DNA of 64,000 bases from Desulfovibrionaceae bacterium (GTDB taxonomy: Bacteria; Desulfobacterota; Desulfovibrionia; Desulfovibrionales; Desulfovibrionaceae): the NCBI GenBank assembly GCA_910575755.1, contig CAJTFO010000001.1, positions 496,001-560,000 of the forward strand. The letters run 5' to 3'. This document shows positions 8,050 through 16,451 of the stretch, piece after piece. Position 1 is the first letter of the stretch; each line of letters begins with the position of its first letter. The notes beneath the pieces are model-generated. The model was not told the origin of the DNA and searched no databases. It saw only the letters and a list, made by a program, of their open reading frames with translations. Made by a program: the position numbers and the translations under genes.

Positions 8050-8292
8050 TTATTGGTGATTATTTACAGCTTTAACGTCACGAAATTTTTCAAAACAGCT
8101 GTCATGCACCGGGCACGTACAAAATAGCGTAGAATTGAGCTTGGGCATGTCAGGAACCGGCTCATAGCTGCCCACTATCCCCGTACCCCTACAGAGGGGG
8201 CACAGCGTGACAGGTAGGGCGAGTTTCAACGTGCCATCGCCGTTACAGCGTGGACATTTACGATCTACGAAGGCGTAGGATTCATCAGGCAT
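8050..8292 (-). CDS. Small zinc-finger protein with two CxxCxGxG motifs
   Basis: The 80-residue protein carries CPRCNGDG and CPLCRGTG, the DnaJ-type zinc-binding repeat, followed by a third Cys cluster (FCTCPVHDSC). GGAGG precedes the ATG at 8292, which overlaps the stop of the upstream DUF5131 gene by a few bases, so translation is probably coupled. It may act as a small metal-binding adaptor; no specific function is known to me. It lies in the leftward early operon. Confidence 0.7.
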   Translation of the reverse strand: MPDESYAFVDRKCPRCNGDGTLKLALPVTLCPLCRGTGIVGSYEPVPDMPKLNSTLFCTCPVHDSCFEKFRDVKAVNNHQ

Positions 8293-9094
8293 TGGATACC
8301 TCCGGGAACTGATGCCATTCCCTGCCGTCCAGCAAAGGTGCAGATTTTTTGCCGCTGCCGCCCCACCCCTTGAAGTAAAACGGGACGCCCGCCGCCGCAC
8401 ACTGGTCGCGCAGGCTCCGCGCCCAATCCGGGTGCATCGGACGCGCTCCGAGGCCGGTTTCGCCGCCGCAGATGACCCATGAAATTGCACCGTCAGGCGG
8501 CGTTACGCACTCCATTTGCCTCTTTCCGTTTTTGGTTCGGAATTTGCCGGTTGGCTCTGAAAAGAAATGGTGCGTCAAATCCACCGGCCCCAGCATCGGT
8601 TCGATAGACACGAACCGTTTGGCGGCAGGGATATCAAGCAACACGGGAATCTTGGCATCCGCCTCTTCCTGGTTGCAGACCGTCACGCCAAGCCATACAT
8701 TCGGCAACATGGTATGATAGCGTTTCCAGGCATTCTCCGGGCGCTTTGTGAGCAGGAGAAATGTGTGTTGCTCAGTATGAGCTATCCGATTTAGGACTTT
8801 CCCTTGGTCGTCAAAGTCGGCGTTTTTATGAAAAAAATCTGTCATGCTGCCCACAAAGACACGGCAGGGCTTTTTAGGCAGCTTATCAAAGCATGTCATG
8901 TCCAGTTCTGATATCCACCCCGTCCACTCCCCGCTTTCATTCACCACTCCGGCATACTTCTTTGTTGTGGCCGGGTTCTTTGCCATCCGGGCCGCGAACC
9001 GCTCGGCATAGCAGTTATCGCAGCCGGGCGAGCACTTGGAGCAGCCCACAAACGGATTGATGGTGATATCGCACCAGCCTATCGGGTTATTCAT
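8285..9094 (-). CDS. Phage Gp37/Gp68 family protein (DUF5131), radical-SAM-like
   Basis: The 269-residue protein begins NNPIGWCDITINPFVGC and has the cluster CSKCSPGCDNCYAERF, which contains a C-x3-C-x2-C arrangement like radical SAM enzymes. RVFVGSMTDFFH, LLLTKRPE, WLGVTVCNQ, SIEPMLGPVD and VICGGETG are hallmarks of the DUF5131 family, widespread in phages and mobile elements. The biochemical role is unknown; an iron-sulfur cluster is inferred. I prefer ATG 9094, with AGGTG upstream, over the in-frame GTG at 9103. Confidence 0.85.
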   Translation of the reverse strand: MNNPIGWCDITINPFVGCSKCSPGCDNCYAERFAARMAKNPATTKKYAGVVNESGEWTGWISELDMTCFDKLPKKPCRVFVGSMTDFFHKNADFDDQGKVLNRIAHTEQHTFLLLTKRPENAWKRYHTMLPNVWLGVTVCNQEEADAKIPVLLDIPAAKRFVSIEPMLGPVDLTHHFFSEPTGKFRTKNGKRQMECVTPPDGAISWVICGGETGLGARPMHPDWARSLRDQCAAAGVPFYFKGWGGSGKKSAPLLDGREWHQFPEVSNA

Positions 9095-9103
9095 TGGATT
9101 CAC

Positions 9104-9301
9104 CTACACTTTGTTGAACACAGTGCATCCGCAGCCGGGGCACTTTTTCTTTTTACTGACCATCCCACACTTGGCGCATTGTCTGTTGGGCTTGCCGTCG
9201 CTCAGGCGTTCGCCCTTGCAACTTGCATAGATGTGGGCGAAGTTTTTGGGCTTGCGTTTGCCAGTAAACTCCGGGCGGTTCGGGTCGTCATACGGAGGCA
9301 T
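9104..9301 (-). CDS. Small zinc-ribbon protein
   Basis: The 65-residue basic protein ends with CAKCGMVSKKKKCPGCGC, a two-knuckle zinc ribbon, after a lysine/arginine-rich stretch (EFTGKRKPKNFAHIYASCKG). Such proteins often bind nucleic acid. AGGA precedes the ATG, which overlaps the 3' end of the upstream gene. No named family is recognised. Confidence 0.6.
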   Translation of the reverse strand: MPPYDDPNRPEFTGKRKPKNFAHIYASCKGERLSDGKPNRQCAKCGMVSKKKKCPGCGCTVFNKV

Positions 9302-10733
9302 AGGCTTCCTGCTCCGTCGCACCCGGCGCGTTGTCGGTGCTTCCAGCATCGCAAGTGGGGCCGGAAATATCCGCGCTTTCCCTGGTGGCGTCCGTCCATT
9401 CCCAACGATCTTCGTCGCCGCGATGTTCCGGCATGACGTTGAGCGCGCACCCCTTGCAGGGCGGCAGGTCTATGGTGGCGTGGCTGTGAGAGCAGGTGCG
9501 GCATTCCCGTCGGGGCGTCCAGTTGTCCGCCTCACCGCTGCCGGACTGGTTGCATGACGCGCACTCTTCGGCCTGCCTGCCGTCTTCGTTGTCGAGCATG
9601 TGGCCGCAATCAAGGCAGGTATGACGGTTGGTGGCGTGAGGTGTGCCAATGGTTTCACCCATCGGGGGCGGGGCGGTTTGTCCGTCGTCGAGGTCGGGAG
9701 ACGTTGTGGAGGTACTGTCTCCGGGGCGGGGAATGGGCAGGCGGTACTGGCGTTCTTCCGCTGTCATGGGACGACGCTTCATCTCGTCACCGGTATCATG
9801 ATCGAGCCAGATAATCGCTTCCTGGCCGTAGTCGGCCATGACATCGCAGTAAACTTCCTGCTCCGTCTTGCCTTCCTGCCATTCCTTGCGGGCGGCTTCG
9901 GCGTCCTTTTGGAGAGATTTGATCTGAGCGTTGATGCTTTTGCGGTAGCTGTCGAGGTCGTCTTCCAGTTCGGAGATTTTTTCCAAGGCGCTCGCCATGC
10001 GATCCCCGACAGACTCGCGCTCGGCAGGATCAAGAGGTACGGAGACAGTGATGAACTCCGTTTTCAGGAAAGAGGCTTCCGCAGGCCGGGGCAAAGCGTG
10101 GTCGCTTTCGTCATCTTCGGTTGACTGCACCAGGCCAAGCACCACAGCGTAGGCACGGGCAAGCGTGATCTTGTCTACATCATCTTCGTTGAGTTCTTTG
10201 GACAGCACTTTGTTCAGCGGAATGGTGTATTCCGTTTCGTCATAATTTCCGTATTCGTCCTCATGGCCTATGGCGAAGATGACTTCCCTGGCCTCACCGT
10301 TTTTGACTTCGTTGTAGTTCATGACGGAGCCGGTCAGTGTCACCGTTTCAGGCTGCTCCGGGTTCGTGGGGGCCTCCTCCCAGTGGTCTTCCGTCGCATC
10401 TCCGTTGGCCTGAGAACATCCATAGCACACATCAGGCATGTAGTTTTCATTGTCACTATAGTGGACGCACTTCTGGCATGAACGGTAGACGTTCTGTGTG
10501 GGAGAAAGCGTCGTCACAACGGCCCGCTTCATGCCGTCGCCATCGGACAAGCCCTTTTCATCGGCCAGCCATTCGGGGAGTGAAATAGATACATTCATAT
10601 CGCCACGCTCTCCGTCGAAGTCGATTTGCGAGAGGGGCAGCCAGACTTCCTCGCCTCCGCAAGTAATCAGCACAGCGGCGTCAGTGACTTGCAGGATGTC
10701 GGCATGGATGGTGATCATATCGTCGTGAGGCAT
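9288..10733 (-). CDS. Unknown 481-aa phage protein with cysteine pairs and a coiled coil
   Basis: The N terminus (residues 1-60) looks like a small beta domain (LITCGGEEVWLPLSQIDFDG). Next come Cys pairs (CQKCVHYS, CYGC), a central acidic region, a coiled coil (about residues 235-275, SALEKISELEDDLDSYRKS) and a C-terminal set of CxxC pairs (CLDCGHM, CASC, CRTC, CKGC). AAGGAG precedes the ATG. The mix of metal-binding pairs suggests a nucleic-acid or protein scaffold in the early replication/recombination operon, but I do not recognise its family. Confidence 0.6.
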   Translation of the reverse strand: MPHDDMITIHADILQVTDAAVLITCGGEEVWLPLSQIDFDGERGDMNVSISLPEWLADEKGLSDGDGMKRAVVTTLSPTQNVYRSCQKCVHYSDNENYMPDVCYGCSQANGDATEDHWEEAPTNPEQPETVTLTGSVMNYNEVKNGEAREVIFAIGHEDEYGNYDETEYTIPLNKVLSKELNEDDVDKITLARAYAVVLGLVQSTEDDESDHALPRPAEASFLKTEFITVSVPLDPAERESVGDRMASALEKISELEDDLDSYRKSINAQIKSLQKDAEAARKEWQEGKTEQEVYCDVMADYGQEAIIWLDHDTGDEMKRRPMTAEERQYRLPIPRPGDSTSTTSPDLDDGQTAPPPMGETIGTPHATNRHTCLDCGHMLDNEDGRQAEECASCNQSGSGEADNWTPRRECRTCSHSHATIDLPPCKGCALNVMPEHRGDEDRWEWTDATRESADISGPTCDAGSTDNAPGATEQEAYASV

Positions 10734-10757
10734 GGCAAAACTCCTTGGAATAGCTGG

Positions 10758-12533
10758 TTACATGCCGAGTTCGGCAAGGAAGCGGGACGAACGCTCATCG
10801 TCTTCCGGTCTGACGGCGAGGATCAGGGTATCTCTGGCGCGGGTGACGGCCACATACATGAGGCGGCGTTCGTCTTCGATGGCCGCGGTGTCGCCTTTCT
10901 TTTCGGCGGCGACGGCCTGCTTGCCCGGCAGAACGCTCTCATTGCAGCCCGCGATGATGACACACGGGAACTCCAGCCCCTTGGAAGCATGGCAGGTCAT
11001 AAGCAGGATAGCCGGCTCTTCGTCCCTGCCGGGCATCTCGTCCTGCACGTCGACAAGCGCCAGCCAATCCAGATAGTCGGCGATGGTGTCCAGAGGATGT
11101 TCCGAAATGTAGTCGCCCAACCAATCAAGAAAGGACTGGCTGTCCCCGTCCGCCGGATCAAAGAGGTATCCGCCGGATGCGAACCATTCGAGAGCGTTTG
11201 CCGTGGCGTCGTCTTCCGAGGGCATGGTTTCCAGACGTTCCACGGGCAGATTTTCGCGGAAAACCTCAAAGCCGGACTTGCCCCGTTCCACCGCGGCCAC
11301 ACGGAGTTGCGCGTATTCCGCCGCATCCACGCCCAGCCCCTCATGGGCCAGCAGAAACGCCGTTTCGTCATGGGGATTGACGAAGCACTTCAGCACCGCG
11401 TGCGCCTTGACAAACAGGGGAGAATGCAGGGCCGACGTGCGCTTGCCAATGCGCTTGTGCGACACGTCGCGGGCCGTCAGTTCCTCGCTGAGCTTGTCCA
11501 GCATCCGGTTGTTGCGGCACAGGACAACGGGCGGCGTTGGCCCGCGCCATTTCGCAATCATGTTCGCCAGCACGGCGCTATCCGCCTCACCCAGTTTTGC
11601 AAGGCAATGCAGTATGCCTTCTGTCTCTCGCATGGCCTGCATTTCCAGTACACGGTGGCTGGTGTTGTGGCGGATCAGGTCGTTTGCGGCCGCCACAATG
11701 GCCGGGGAACTGCGATAGTTGGAGCGCAGTTCATACACGGTCAATGCGCCCGCATTGATGAGGGATTGCAGATGCTCCGGCACAGCGCCGCGAAACCCGT
11801 AAATGGACTGGGAAATATCGCCCACGGCGTACAGTTCGGAGCCTTCCGTGTGTTCAAGCATGGCGTCCAGAGCGCGCCACTGCATCCGGTCAAGGTCCTG
11901 CACTTCATCGACCAACAGGTATTTCCAACTGGTAAACTCGCGCACCTTCCCGGCTTCCGCCAGTTGCACAAGCCCGTGGATCAGTCCGTAATACGGCAGG
12001 GCGTTGTTCTGGCGGCAGGCGGCTTCAAAGGTCGTGCGCAGAGGCGCGAATGGTGAATCCTTGAGCGTTTCGTCTTCGCCGCGTTCGACCGCCGCCATGA
12101 AAGCGTCCAGTGCGCGTTTACCCGGCTTTGCCCATTTGCCATCCTTGTACATACCCAGCATTTCCCCGCGGTGGCGGAGCATGATGTCCGTTTCCAGCGG
12201 CGTGTACACCGTCAGGTTGCCGTAGCGCAGGCCGATGTGCTGGCCGTAGCGTTTCAACAGACCAAGCCCAAGGCCGTGGAACGTGGACACCGTGACCTTG
12301 CGGGCCTCCCTGCCGATGCGGGCCTCAAGCCGTGCCCGCATTTCACCGGCAGCGGCGCGGGTGAAGGTAGTGCAGACGATTTCATAGCCACTGACACCGT
12401 TTTTCACGAGGTGCGCCACTCGTTCCACCAAAGTGCGGGTTTTGCCGCTTCCGGCTCCGGCGAGCACCAGCACGCGCTTTTCATCCGCCAGCACGGCGGC
12501 CTGCTGTTCCGCGTTCAGTTCATGAAAGCTCAT
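10758..12533 (-). CDS. UvrD/PcrA-like superfamily 1 DNA helicase
   Basis: This 591-residue helicase shows the SF1A motifs in order: Q motif LNAEQQAAV, Walker A AGAGSGKTRTLV, motif Ia TFTRAAAGEM, motif II DEVQDL, motif III AVGDISQSIYGFRGA, motif IV-V region CHASKGLEFP and motif VI YVAVTRARDTL. It is shorter than UvrD (about 720), lacking part of the C terminus. Encoded next to the split SMC-like ATPase, it probably acts in phage recombination or replication restart. The ATG at 12533 has GGTGGA upstream and lies next to the preceding stop. Confidence 0.9.
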   Translation of the reverse strand: MSFHELNAEQQAAVLADEKRVLVLAGAGSGKTRTLVERVAHLVKNGVSGYEIVCTTFTRAAAGEMRARLEARIGREARKVTVSTFHGLGLGLLKRYGQHIGLRYGNLTVYTPLETDIMLRHRGEMLGMYKDGKWAKPGKRALDAFMAAVERGEDETLKDSPFAPLRTTFEAACRQNNALPYYGLIHGLVQLAEAGKVREFTSWKYLLVDEVQDLDRMQWRALDAMLEHTEGSELYAVGDISQSIYGFRGAVPEHLQSLINAGALTVYELRSNYRSSPAIVAAANDLIRHNTSHRVLEMQAMRETEGILHCLAKLGEADSAVLANMIAKWRGPTPPVVLCRNNRMLDKLSEELTARDVSHKRIGKRTSALHSPLFVKAHAVLKCFVNPHDETAFLLAHEGLGVDAAEYAQLRVAAVERGKSGFEVFRENLPVERLETMPSEDDATANALEWFASGGYLFDPADGDSQSFLDWLGDYISEHPLDTIADYLDWLALVDVQDEMPGRDEEPAILLMTCHASKGLEFPCVIIAGCNESVLPGKQAVAAEKKGDTAAIEDERRLMYVAVTRARDTLILAVRPEDDERSSRFLAELGM

Positions 12534-12534
12534 A

Positions 12535-12801
12535 TCAGTTCCACCCGTGTTCAATCATGATGATTTTCAGTCGCAGGAGGGCCATAGTGTGTGCCTTTTC
12601 TATGGGACGCATGGCTCGCCGAGCTTCTCTCCGGGCCTGTCGGGGCAGCGGGATACCGAGTTTCCGGGCACGGGCCAGCGTGAAGCGGTAGTCCGCGATC
12701 AGATCGCCCGTTTCAGCGATGCGCCTGGACAGAGCCGCAAGTCTGTCCGAGAGAGCGCCCACGCCTCCGGGCAAAGCGGGCAAGGTTTCGCAGTATGTCA
12801 T
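12535..12801 (-). CDS. Unknown small helical protein (88 aa)
   Basis: The 88-residue basic protein is predicted mostly helical (LSDRLAALSRRIAETGDLIADY, then RQARREARRAMRPIEK). It lies between the SMC C-half gene and the helicase gene, with overlapping or adjacent start and stop codons on both sides, so it belongs to the recombination block. I do not recognise a family. Confidence 0.5.
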   Translation of the reverse strand: MTYCETLPALPGGVGALSDRLAALSRRIAETGDLIADYRFTLARARKLGIPLPRQARREARRAMRPIEKAHTMALLRLKIIMIEHGWN

Positions 12802-13385
12802 TGCGCAACCTCCCGAACATGCACAGCCGTCCATCCATCGCTGACGGCGGTCACTTCATGGCAGGTGCAGGCGATGATTTGCGTGTCCACGTTCGCCCTG
12901 GCGACGCTTTCCAGGAGCAGGTCGATTTCCCGACCAAGTTCCGCGCCTTCAATCAGAATGACCGCATTTGGGCGATCCTGTTGTGTCAACGCGTAGGCCA
13001 ATGCGGATTCAAAAAGCACACGCTGTCCACCGGACAAGCCGCCGTAGGACACGACGCCGTGCCGCGGGATGTCCCAACCAAGAAAAACAGTGCCATCATC
13101 ATCCACGCTGAACCGGGCTTCCCCATACGGGAGCACTCGCCCCATTTTTTCGGCAATGGCCGTTGCCGTACCCTGCATGGCCGCGGACTTTTTGTCTCGC
13201 AGGTCGTTCAGGGCTTTTTTGGCGGCTTCAAGTTCCGCCTCCAGGTCCAGCTTTGTGGCGTGATCTTTTTCTCTCTGGGTCTCAAGCCCTGCCGCGCGCT
13301 GAAAAAGGCGTTCGTCGGCGCGTAGCGTGTCCAGTTGCGCCCGAAGGCCGGAAACCCGTTGCTCCAGGATACCCACGTTATCCAT
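12798..13385 (-). CDS. C-terminal half of a split SMC/Rad50-like ATPase
   Basis: The 195-residue protein has a coiled coil (residues about 5-75), then the ABC signature GGLSGGQRVLFESAL (LSGGQ at 117-121) and a Walker B-like AVILIEGAE (141-149), but no Walker A. These are the C-terminal elements of RecN/SbcC/Rad50-type ATPases. GGAGG lies just upstream of its ATG, which overlaps the last codons of the N-half gene, so it has its own start and is not simply a frameshift remnant. It probably pairs with the N-half to form one ATPase head. Confidence 0.75.
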   Translation of the reverse strand: MDNVGILEQRVSGLRAQLDTLRADERLFQRAAGLETQREKDHATKLDLEAELEAAKKALNDLRDKKSAAMQGTATAIAEKMGRVLPYGEARFSVDDDGTVFLGWDIPRHGVVSYGGLSGGQRVLFESALAYALTQQDRPNAVILIEGAELGREIDLLLESVARANVDTQIIACTCHEVTAVSDGWTAVHVREVAQ

Positions 13386-14313
13386 TGGTCGCCTCCGTCC
13401 GAAGTTGTTTCAGTTCGCGTCGCAGCACCATTTGCGCCGCGCAGCCCTCGCAGCCTGCCCGGCGAAGCGCTGACAGCACCCGTTCCAGAGCGGCGACGGC
13501 AATGCCGGGGCCGTGGACGAAAGCGGGCTGAGTATTGTCCTGTTCGCTCTGGATCGGGGTCTGAATTGCGCCTTGCGGTTGTGAAAACAGCGTGCTTTGC
13601 TGTGCCGTATTCGGCTTTTCCCTCTCCGGCCGCACCTGTGCCTGCTCCAGTCGCGCGCGTTCCCGCGTCAGTTCGTCGCGGGCCGCCTGGTACTCGCGTT
13701 CAGTCCGCACAATGGCCGCCTGCACTTCCGGCAGAGTGCCCGCCGGTACCTGCATGTCCGCAAGGGATTCGGTGATGCTCCGGCAGGATTGCTCCTTGCC
13801 CCTGATCGCACTTTCAAGCTCTGAAATGCGTTCCTTGGCGCGGGTAATGGCCGCGCCAAGTCCCCGCACATCCCCTGCCGGAGGGAACAGGCGGAACAAT
13901 TCGTCCACCTTTTTCGCGTCAGAGAGAGCGAGAAAGGCGGACACATCGGCAATGCTCACCCCCCGGCGATCCAATTCCAGTTCAAACAGGTTTTTGGGGA
14001 CGGATTCTCCGGCGTTGCGGTATTCGCAGCCCACCGCGCCGTTTTTTTTGCGCTTGTATGCGCGTTCCAGCGTCACGCCGTCATCAAATTCCAGCCCGAC
14101 AGTCAGACTGTCGCCGTTGCCCACGGCGTTGAGAATATCGCTGTTGGATTTGGCGATACCGGTTCCCGGCAGGCTTCCCGTTACCAGCAGAGCCAGGGCG
14201 AGGGCGCGGGAACTTTTGCCGCTCCCGATACGCCCTGTGATCACGGTGCGCAGCGCGAGGGACTGGTCAAAATCCATGCCTTTAAAGCCGCGTGCGTAGA
14301 TACGGGTGATCAT
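13378..14313 (-). CDS. N-terminal half of a split SMC/Rad50-like ATPase
   Basis: The 311-residue protein opens with an AAA_23/SMC-N fold containing Walker A ITGRIGSGKS (GRIGSGKS at residues 27-34), then a coiled coil from about residue 165 (ERISELESAIRGKEQ). It ends soon after CEGC (Cys288, Cys291), a possible Rad50 zinc-hook half. No signature or Walker B is present here; those are in the next gene. Start ATG 14313 has GGGAGAAGC upstream and overlaps the previous stop. Together the two genes resemble SbcC/Rad50 cut at the hook apex. Confidence 0.75.
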   Translation of the reverse strand: MITRIYARGFKGMDFDQSLALRTVITGRIGSGKSSRALALALLVTGSLPGTGIAKSNSDILNAVGNGDSLTVGLEFDDGVTLERAYKRKKNGAVGCEYRNAGESVPKNLFELELDRRGVSIADVSAFLALSDAKKVDELFRLFPPAGDVRGLGAAITRAKERISELESAIRGKEQSCRSITESLADMQVPAGTLPEVQAAIVRTEREYQAARDELTRERARLEQAQVRPEREKPNTAQQSTLFSQPQGAIQTPIQSEQDNTQPAFVHGPGIAVAALERVLSALRRAGCEGCAAQMVLRRELKQLRTEATNG

Positions 14314-15671
14314 GCTTCTCCCCCATCAAGAATCCGGTTGAGCGTGTGCAGCACTTCGCCCGCGTTGCCGGGATTCACTTCCGTGTCGAGCAGGCCGCAT
14401 TCCGTCAGGGCGTCGGCGTATTCGGACGGGAACTCCTCACGGGCGACGCGCAGGTTGTTCCACGCCTTCAGTTCCCGCTCTGTCCAGTCGTGATCCCTTT
14501 GGTTCTGATCCACCTGATCCGCTTGCGTTCGGGCTTCCTGGGGCGGTTCGGCAACTGTCGGCGTCGGGAGAGGCCGCGCTTCCGCTGTCGGCATGGGCTG
14601 TTCTTCGGGCATGGGATCGGGCATGGGCATTACGGCGGCTGTCTGCGGCGTTTCATAGCGGTCGGGATTTTCGAGCGGATCGGCTTCATCGTCCATATCA
14701 CTGCCCTGCACCTCTTCTGTGCCGCGAGAGATAACAATGGGCTGCTGCGCTTCGGGCAGGGCGACCGGTTTGCCTTCGGTCAGTGCTTCGATGATCTGCG
14801 TGGAGGCCGCATAGCGCGAGGTGTCGAAGCGGATGAATCCGCCGTCACTCGGCGCCCAGCACACGACCGGCACATCCCACACGCTGATGGAATGGTTCTT
14901 TTCCTGCCCTGGCACCACGGCCAGGCCAAAAAGATGCTTCAAGGCGTTTCTCTGGGCAAAGGTTTGGGCGAACTCCAGCGCCTTTTTCTTGCGGTTGAGC
15001 ACCTGGCCCAGAAAATTGATGACTTCCTCGTGGGTGATTTTCATCCACAGGTTGACGGCCTCATCCACCCGGTAGCAGGCCCATTCTTCCGCAGGTTTCG
15101 GTGCGGGCATTCCGGCGGGGAGCAGTTTGAAGGCGTCTTTCTGCCTTTTCGCCTTGCCCACCATATCAGCCAGGGTGTAGGTGGCCGTGTCGAAAATGGT
15201 AGTTCGGTCGCTCACCATGGGCTGGCCGTGCTCGTTGTAACGGAAAGCCATGGCCCGGCAGTGAACTTCAATGATGCTTCCGTCCGGCCCGCGACGGACA
15301 TACGGATTCTGTTGCGCCACACCATCAACGGTGACAGTAGGTGCGTTCATCACAACGGCCCCGGCGGCATGGGCCAGCATGGCATAGCCGGGGGCGGATA
15401 TGACATACGGACCGTTATAGACCGGCTGCGTCAGACCGCCGTTTTCCGCGCTCAGGCGCACCATGCGCTTGGTGGCTTTGATAGCTCTGCCTTCCGCATC
15501 GGTGAGGGCAAAGGCTTCTCCCTCGCCCAGAGCGATGACGTTTTTCTTGTGCAGGGCGGCCATGTACTGCCCCAGCACCTTCCCGTCCTCCGGGCAGGCC
15601 GCGGCCATACGAGAAAAGGCATCCCTGGCCCGATCAGCGAGAGGGGCCGGCATGGTCTGATGTGCGCTCAT
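14310..15671 (-). CDS. Unknown 453-aa phage early protein, possible recombination mediator
   Basis: The protein is globular to about residue 320 and then has a proline/glutamate/methionine-rich linker (PMPDPMPEEQPMPTAEARPLP) and a short charged C-terminal helix region. The segment ALEFAQTFAQRNALKHLFGL recalls the helix of single-strand-annealing proteins, and its place just before the split Rad50-like genes fits an annealing or recombination role, but I cannot confirm a RecT or Rad52-like family. GGAG precedes ATG 15671. Confidence 0.5.
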   Translation of the reverse strand: MSAHQTMPAPLADRARDAFSRMAAACPEDGKVLGQYMAALHKKNVIALGEGEAFALTDAEGRAIKATKRMVRLSAENGGLTQPVYNGPYVISAPGYAMLAHAAGAVVMNAPTVTVDGVAQQNPYVRRGPDGSIIEVHCRAMAFRYNEHGQPMVSDRTTIFDTATYTLADMVGKAKRQKDAFKLLPAGMPAPKPAEEWACYRVDEAVNLWMKITHEEVINFLGQVLNRKKKALEFAQTFAQRNALKHLFGLAVVPGQEKNHSISVWDVPVVCWAPSDGGFIRFDTSRYAASTQIIEALTEGKPVALPEAQQPIVISRGTEEVQGSDMDDEADPLENPDRYETPQTAAVMPMPDPMPEEQPMPTAEARPLPTPTVAEPPQEARTQADQVDQNQRDHDWTERELKAWNNLRVAREEFPSEYADALTECGLLDTEVNPGNAGEVLHTLNRILDGGEA

Positions 15672-15853
15672 CTCAAACTCCATTGGTTTGCATCGTGGGT
15701 AAAAGCCGCGCTTTCCTCACGGAGAGCTTCCGCTTCCGCAAGGGCTTCTTGATAGTCGTTTTCTGATTCGTAGGCCTGCGGACAAGGCATTCCCTTCGGG
15801 AGGCGGCATAACTCGGCGAATCGTTCAAAATGGGGGCAGGCGTTGTAACACAT
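15668..15853 (-). CDS. Small cysteine-containing protein (61 aa)
   Basis: The 61-residue protein starts MCYNACPHFERFAEL with further cysteines (LCRLPKGMPCPQAYE) and ends in an acidic helix (EALAEAEALREE). The four cysteines could bind a metal. GAGGT precedes the ATG, and its stop overlaps the next start, so it is part of the leftward operon. No family is recognised. Confidence 0.55.
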   Translation of the reverse strand: MCYNACPHFERFAELCRLPKGMPCPQAYESENDYQEALAEAEALREESAAFTHDANQWSLR

Positions 15854-15856
15854 AAA

Positions 15857-16015
15857 CTACCTCAACAGGACGCTGATGCAGGCGCAAATCAGAATAGTAG
15901 CGCCTACAACGATGATGGTAGCCGCCATGCGCAGCGCCTCGCTAATGCCGTTTCGTACTCCATCGCGAAGATGGATGGTCATCTCTCGGCGGAGTATTCC
16001 AATTATGGTGTCCAT
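15857..16015 (-). CDS. Small membrane protein (52 aa)
   Basis: The 52-residue ORF has an amphipathic N terminus (MDTIIGILRREMTIHLRDG) and one C-terminal transmembrane helix (AATIIVVGATILICACIS). GGTGG precedes the ATG, just after the stop of the upstream gene. It could be a small membrane effector; the function is unknown. Confidence 0.5.
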   Translation of the reverse strand: MDTIIGILRREMTIHLRDGVRNGISEALRMAATIIVVGATILICACISVLLR

Positions 16016-16016
16016 G

Positions 16017-16337
16017 TCAGGCCACCAAATCCAAAGCTTCTGCGAGAAACGACGCTGCGTCCGCATCCTGCATGGAAACGCAGCCCTTCTCCTGGATATG
16101 GTGAAGGAGAGCTTGCGCCGTTTCTGCCAGTTGAAACTGCCCATGCCTGGTGGCGTCGCGCACAACGTGCTTCAATTCGCCGACAACCTGATTCATGGCC
16201 TTCTCCTCCGCCGGTTGAACAGCTTCCACGATCCGTCCGTTCGGGCAGGCGACGCGGAGCCGGGCCATCACTTCGTCGAATGGGCCGCAGTCGAAATACT
16301 CTGCGCCGTTGTAACGGATCATGAGCTTCAGCTTCAT
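16017..16337 (-). CDS. Unknown phage protein (106 aa)
   Basis: The 106-residue protein begins MKLKLMIRYNGAEYFDCGPFDEV and continues as mixed alpha/beta sequence with helices (QVVGELKHVVRDATRHGQFQ). AAAGGAAAA lies before the ATG. It is co-directional with the early operon and directly follows a tRNA gene. No family is recognised. Confidence 0.5.
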   Translation of the reverse strand: MKLKLMIRYNGAEYFDCGPFDEVMARLRVACPNGRIVEAVQPAEEKAMNQVVGELKHVVRDATRHGQFQLAETAQALLHHIQEKGCVSMQDADAASFLAEALDLVA

Positions 16338-16364
16338 TGGTTTTCCTTTTACAGATTCCTTGTT

Positions 16365-16439
16365 TGGTCGGAGTGGCGGGAATCGAACCCGCCTCCCCCT
16401 GTTCCCAAAACAGGTGCGCTACCGCTGCGCTACACTCCG
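16365..16439 (-). tRNA. Prophage-encoded tRNA-Pro(UGG)
   Basis: On the minus strand acceptor CGGAGTG pairs with CACTCCG, followed by a discriminator A and encoded CCA. The anticodon arm CCTGT-TTTGGGA-ACAGG gives TGG, reading CCA proline codons. The D arm (GCGCAGCGGTAGCGC) and T arm (GGCGGGTTCGATTCCCGCC) are intact, so it looks functional. It lies inside the leftward early operon, between two small ORFs. Confidence 0.93.
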
Positions 16440-16451
16440 GGTGTCGCCCAC

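Noticed and set aside
13378-13385. Frameshift error splitting an SMC gene
   Set aside because: The second half has its own GGAGG and ATG, and the split falls at the putative hook, so I treat the two genes as real, pending comparison.
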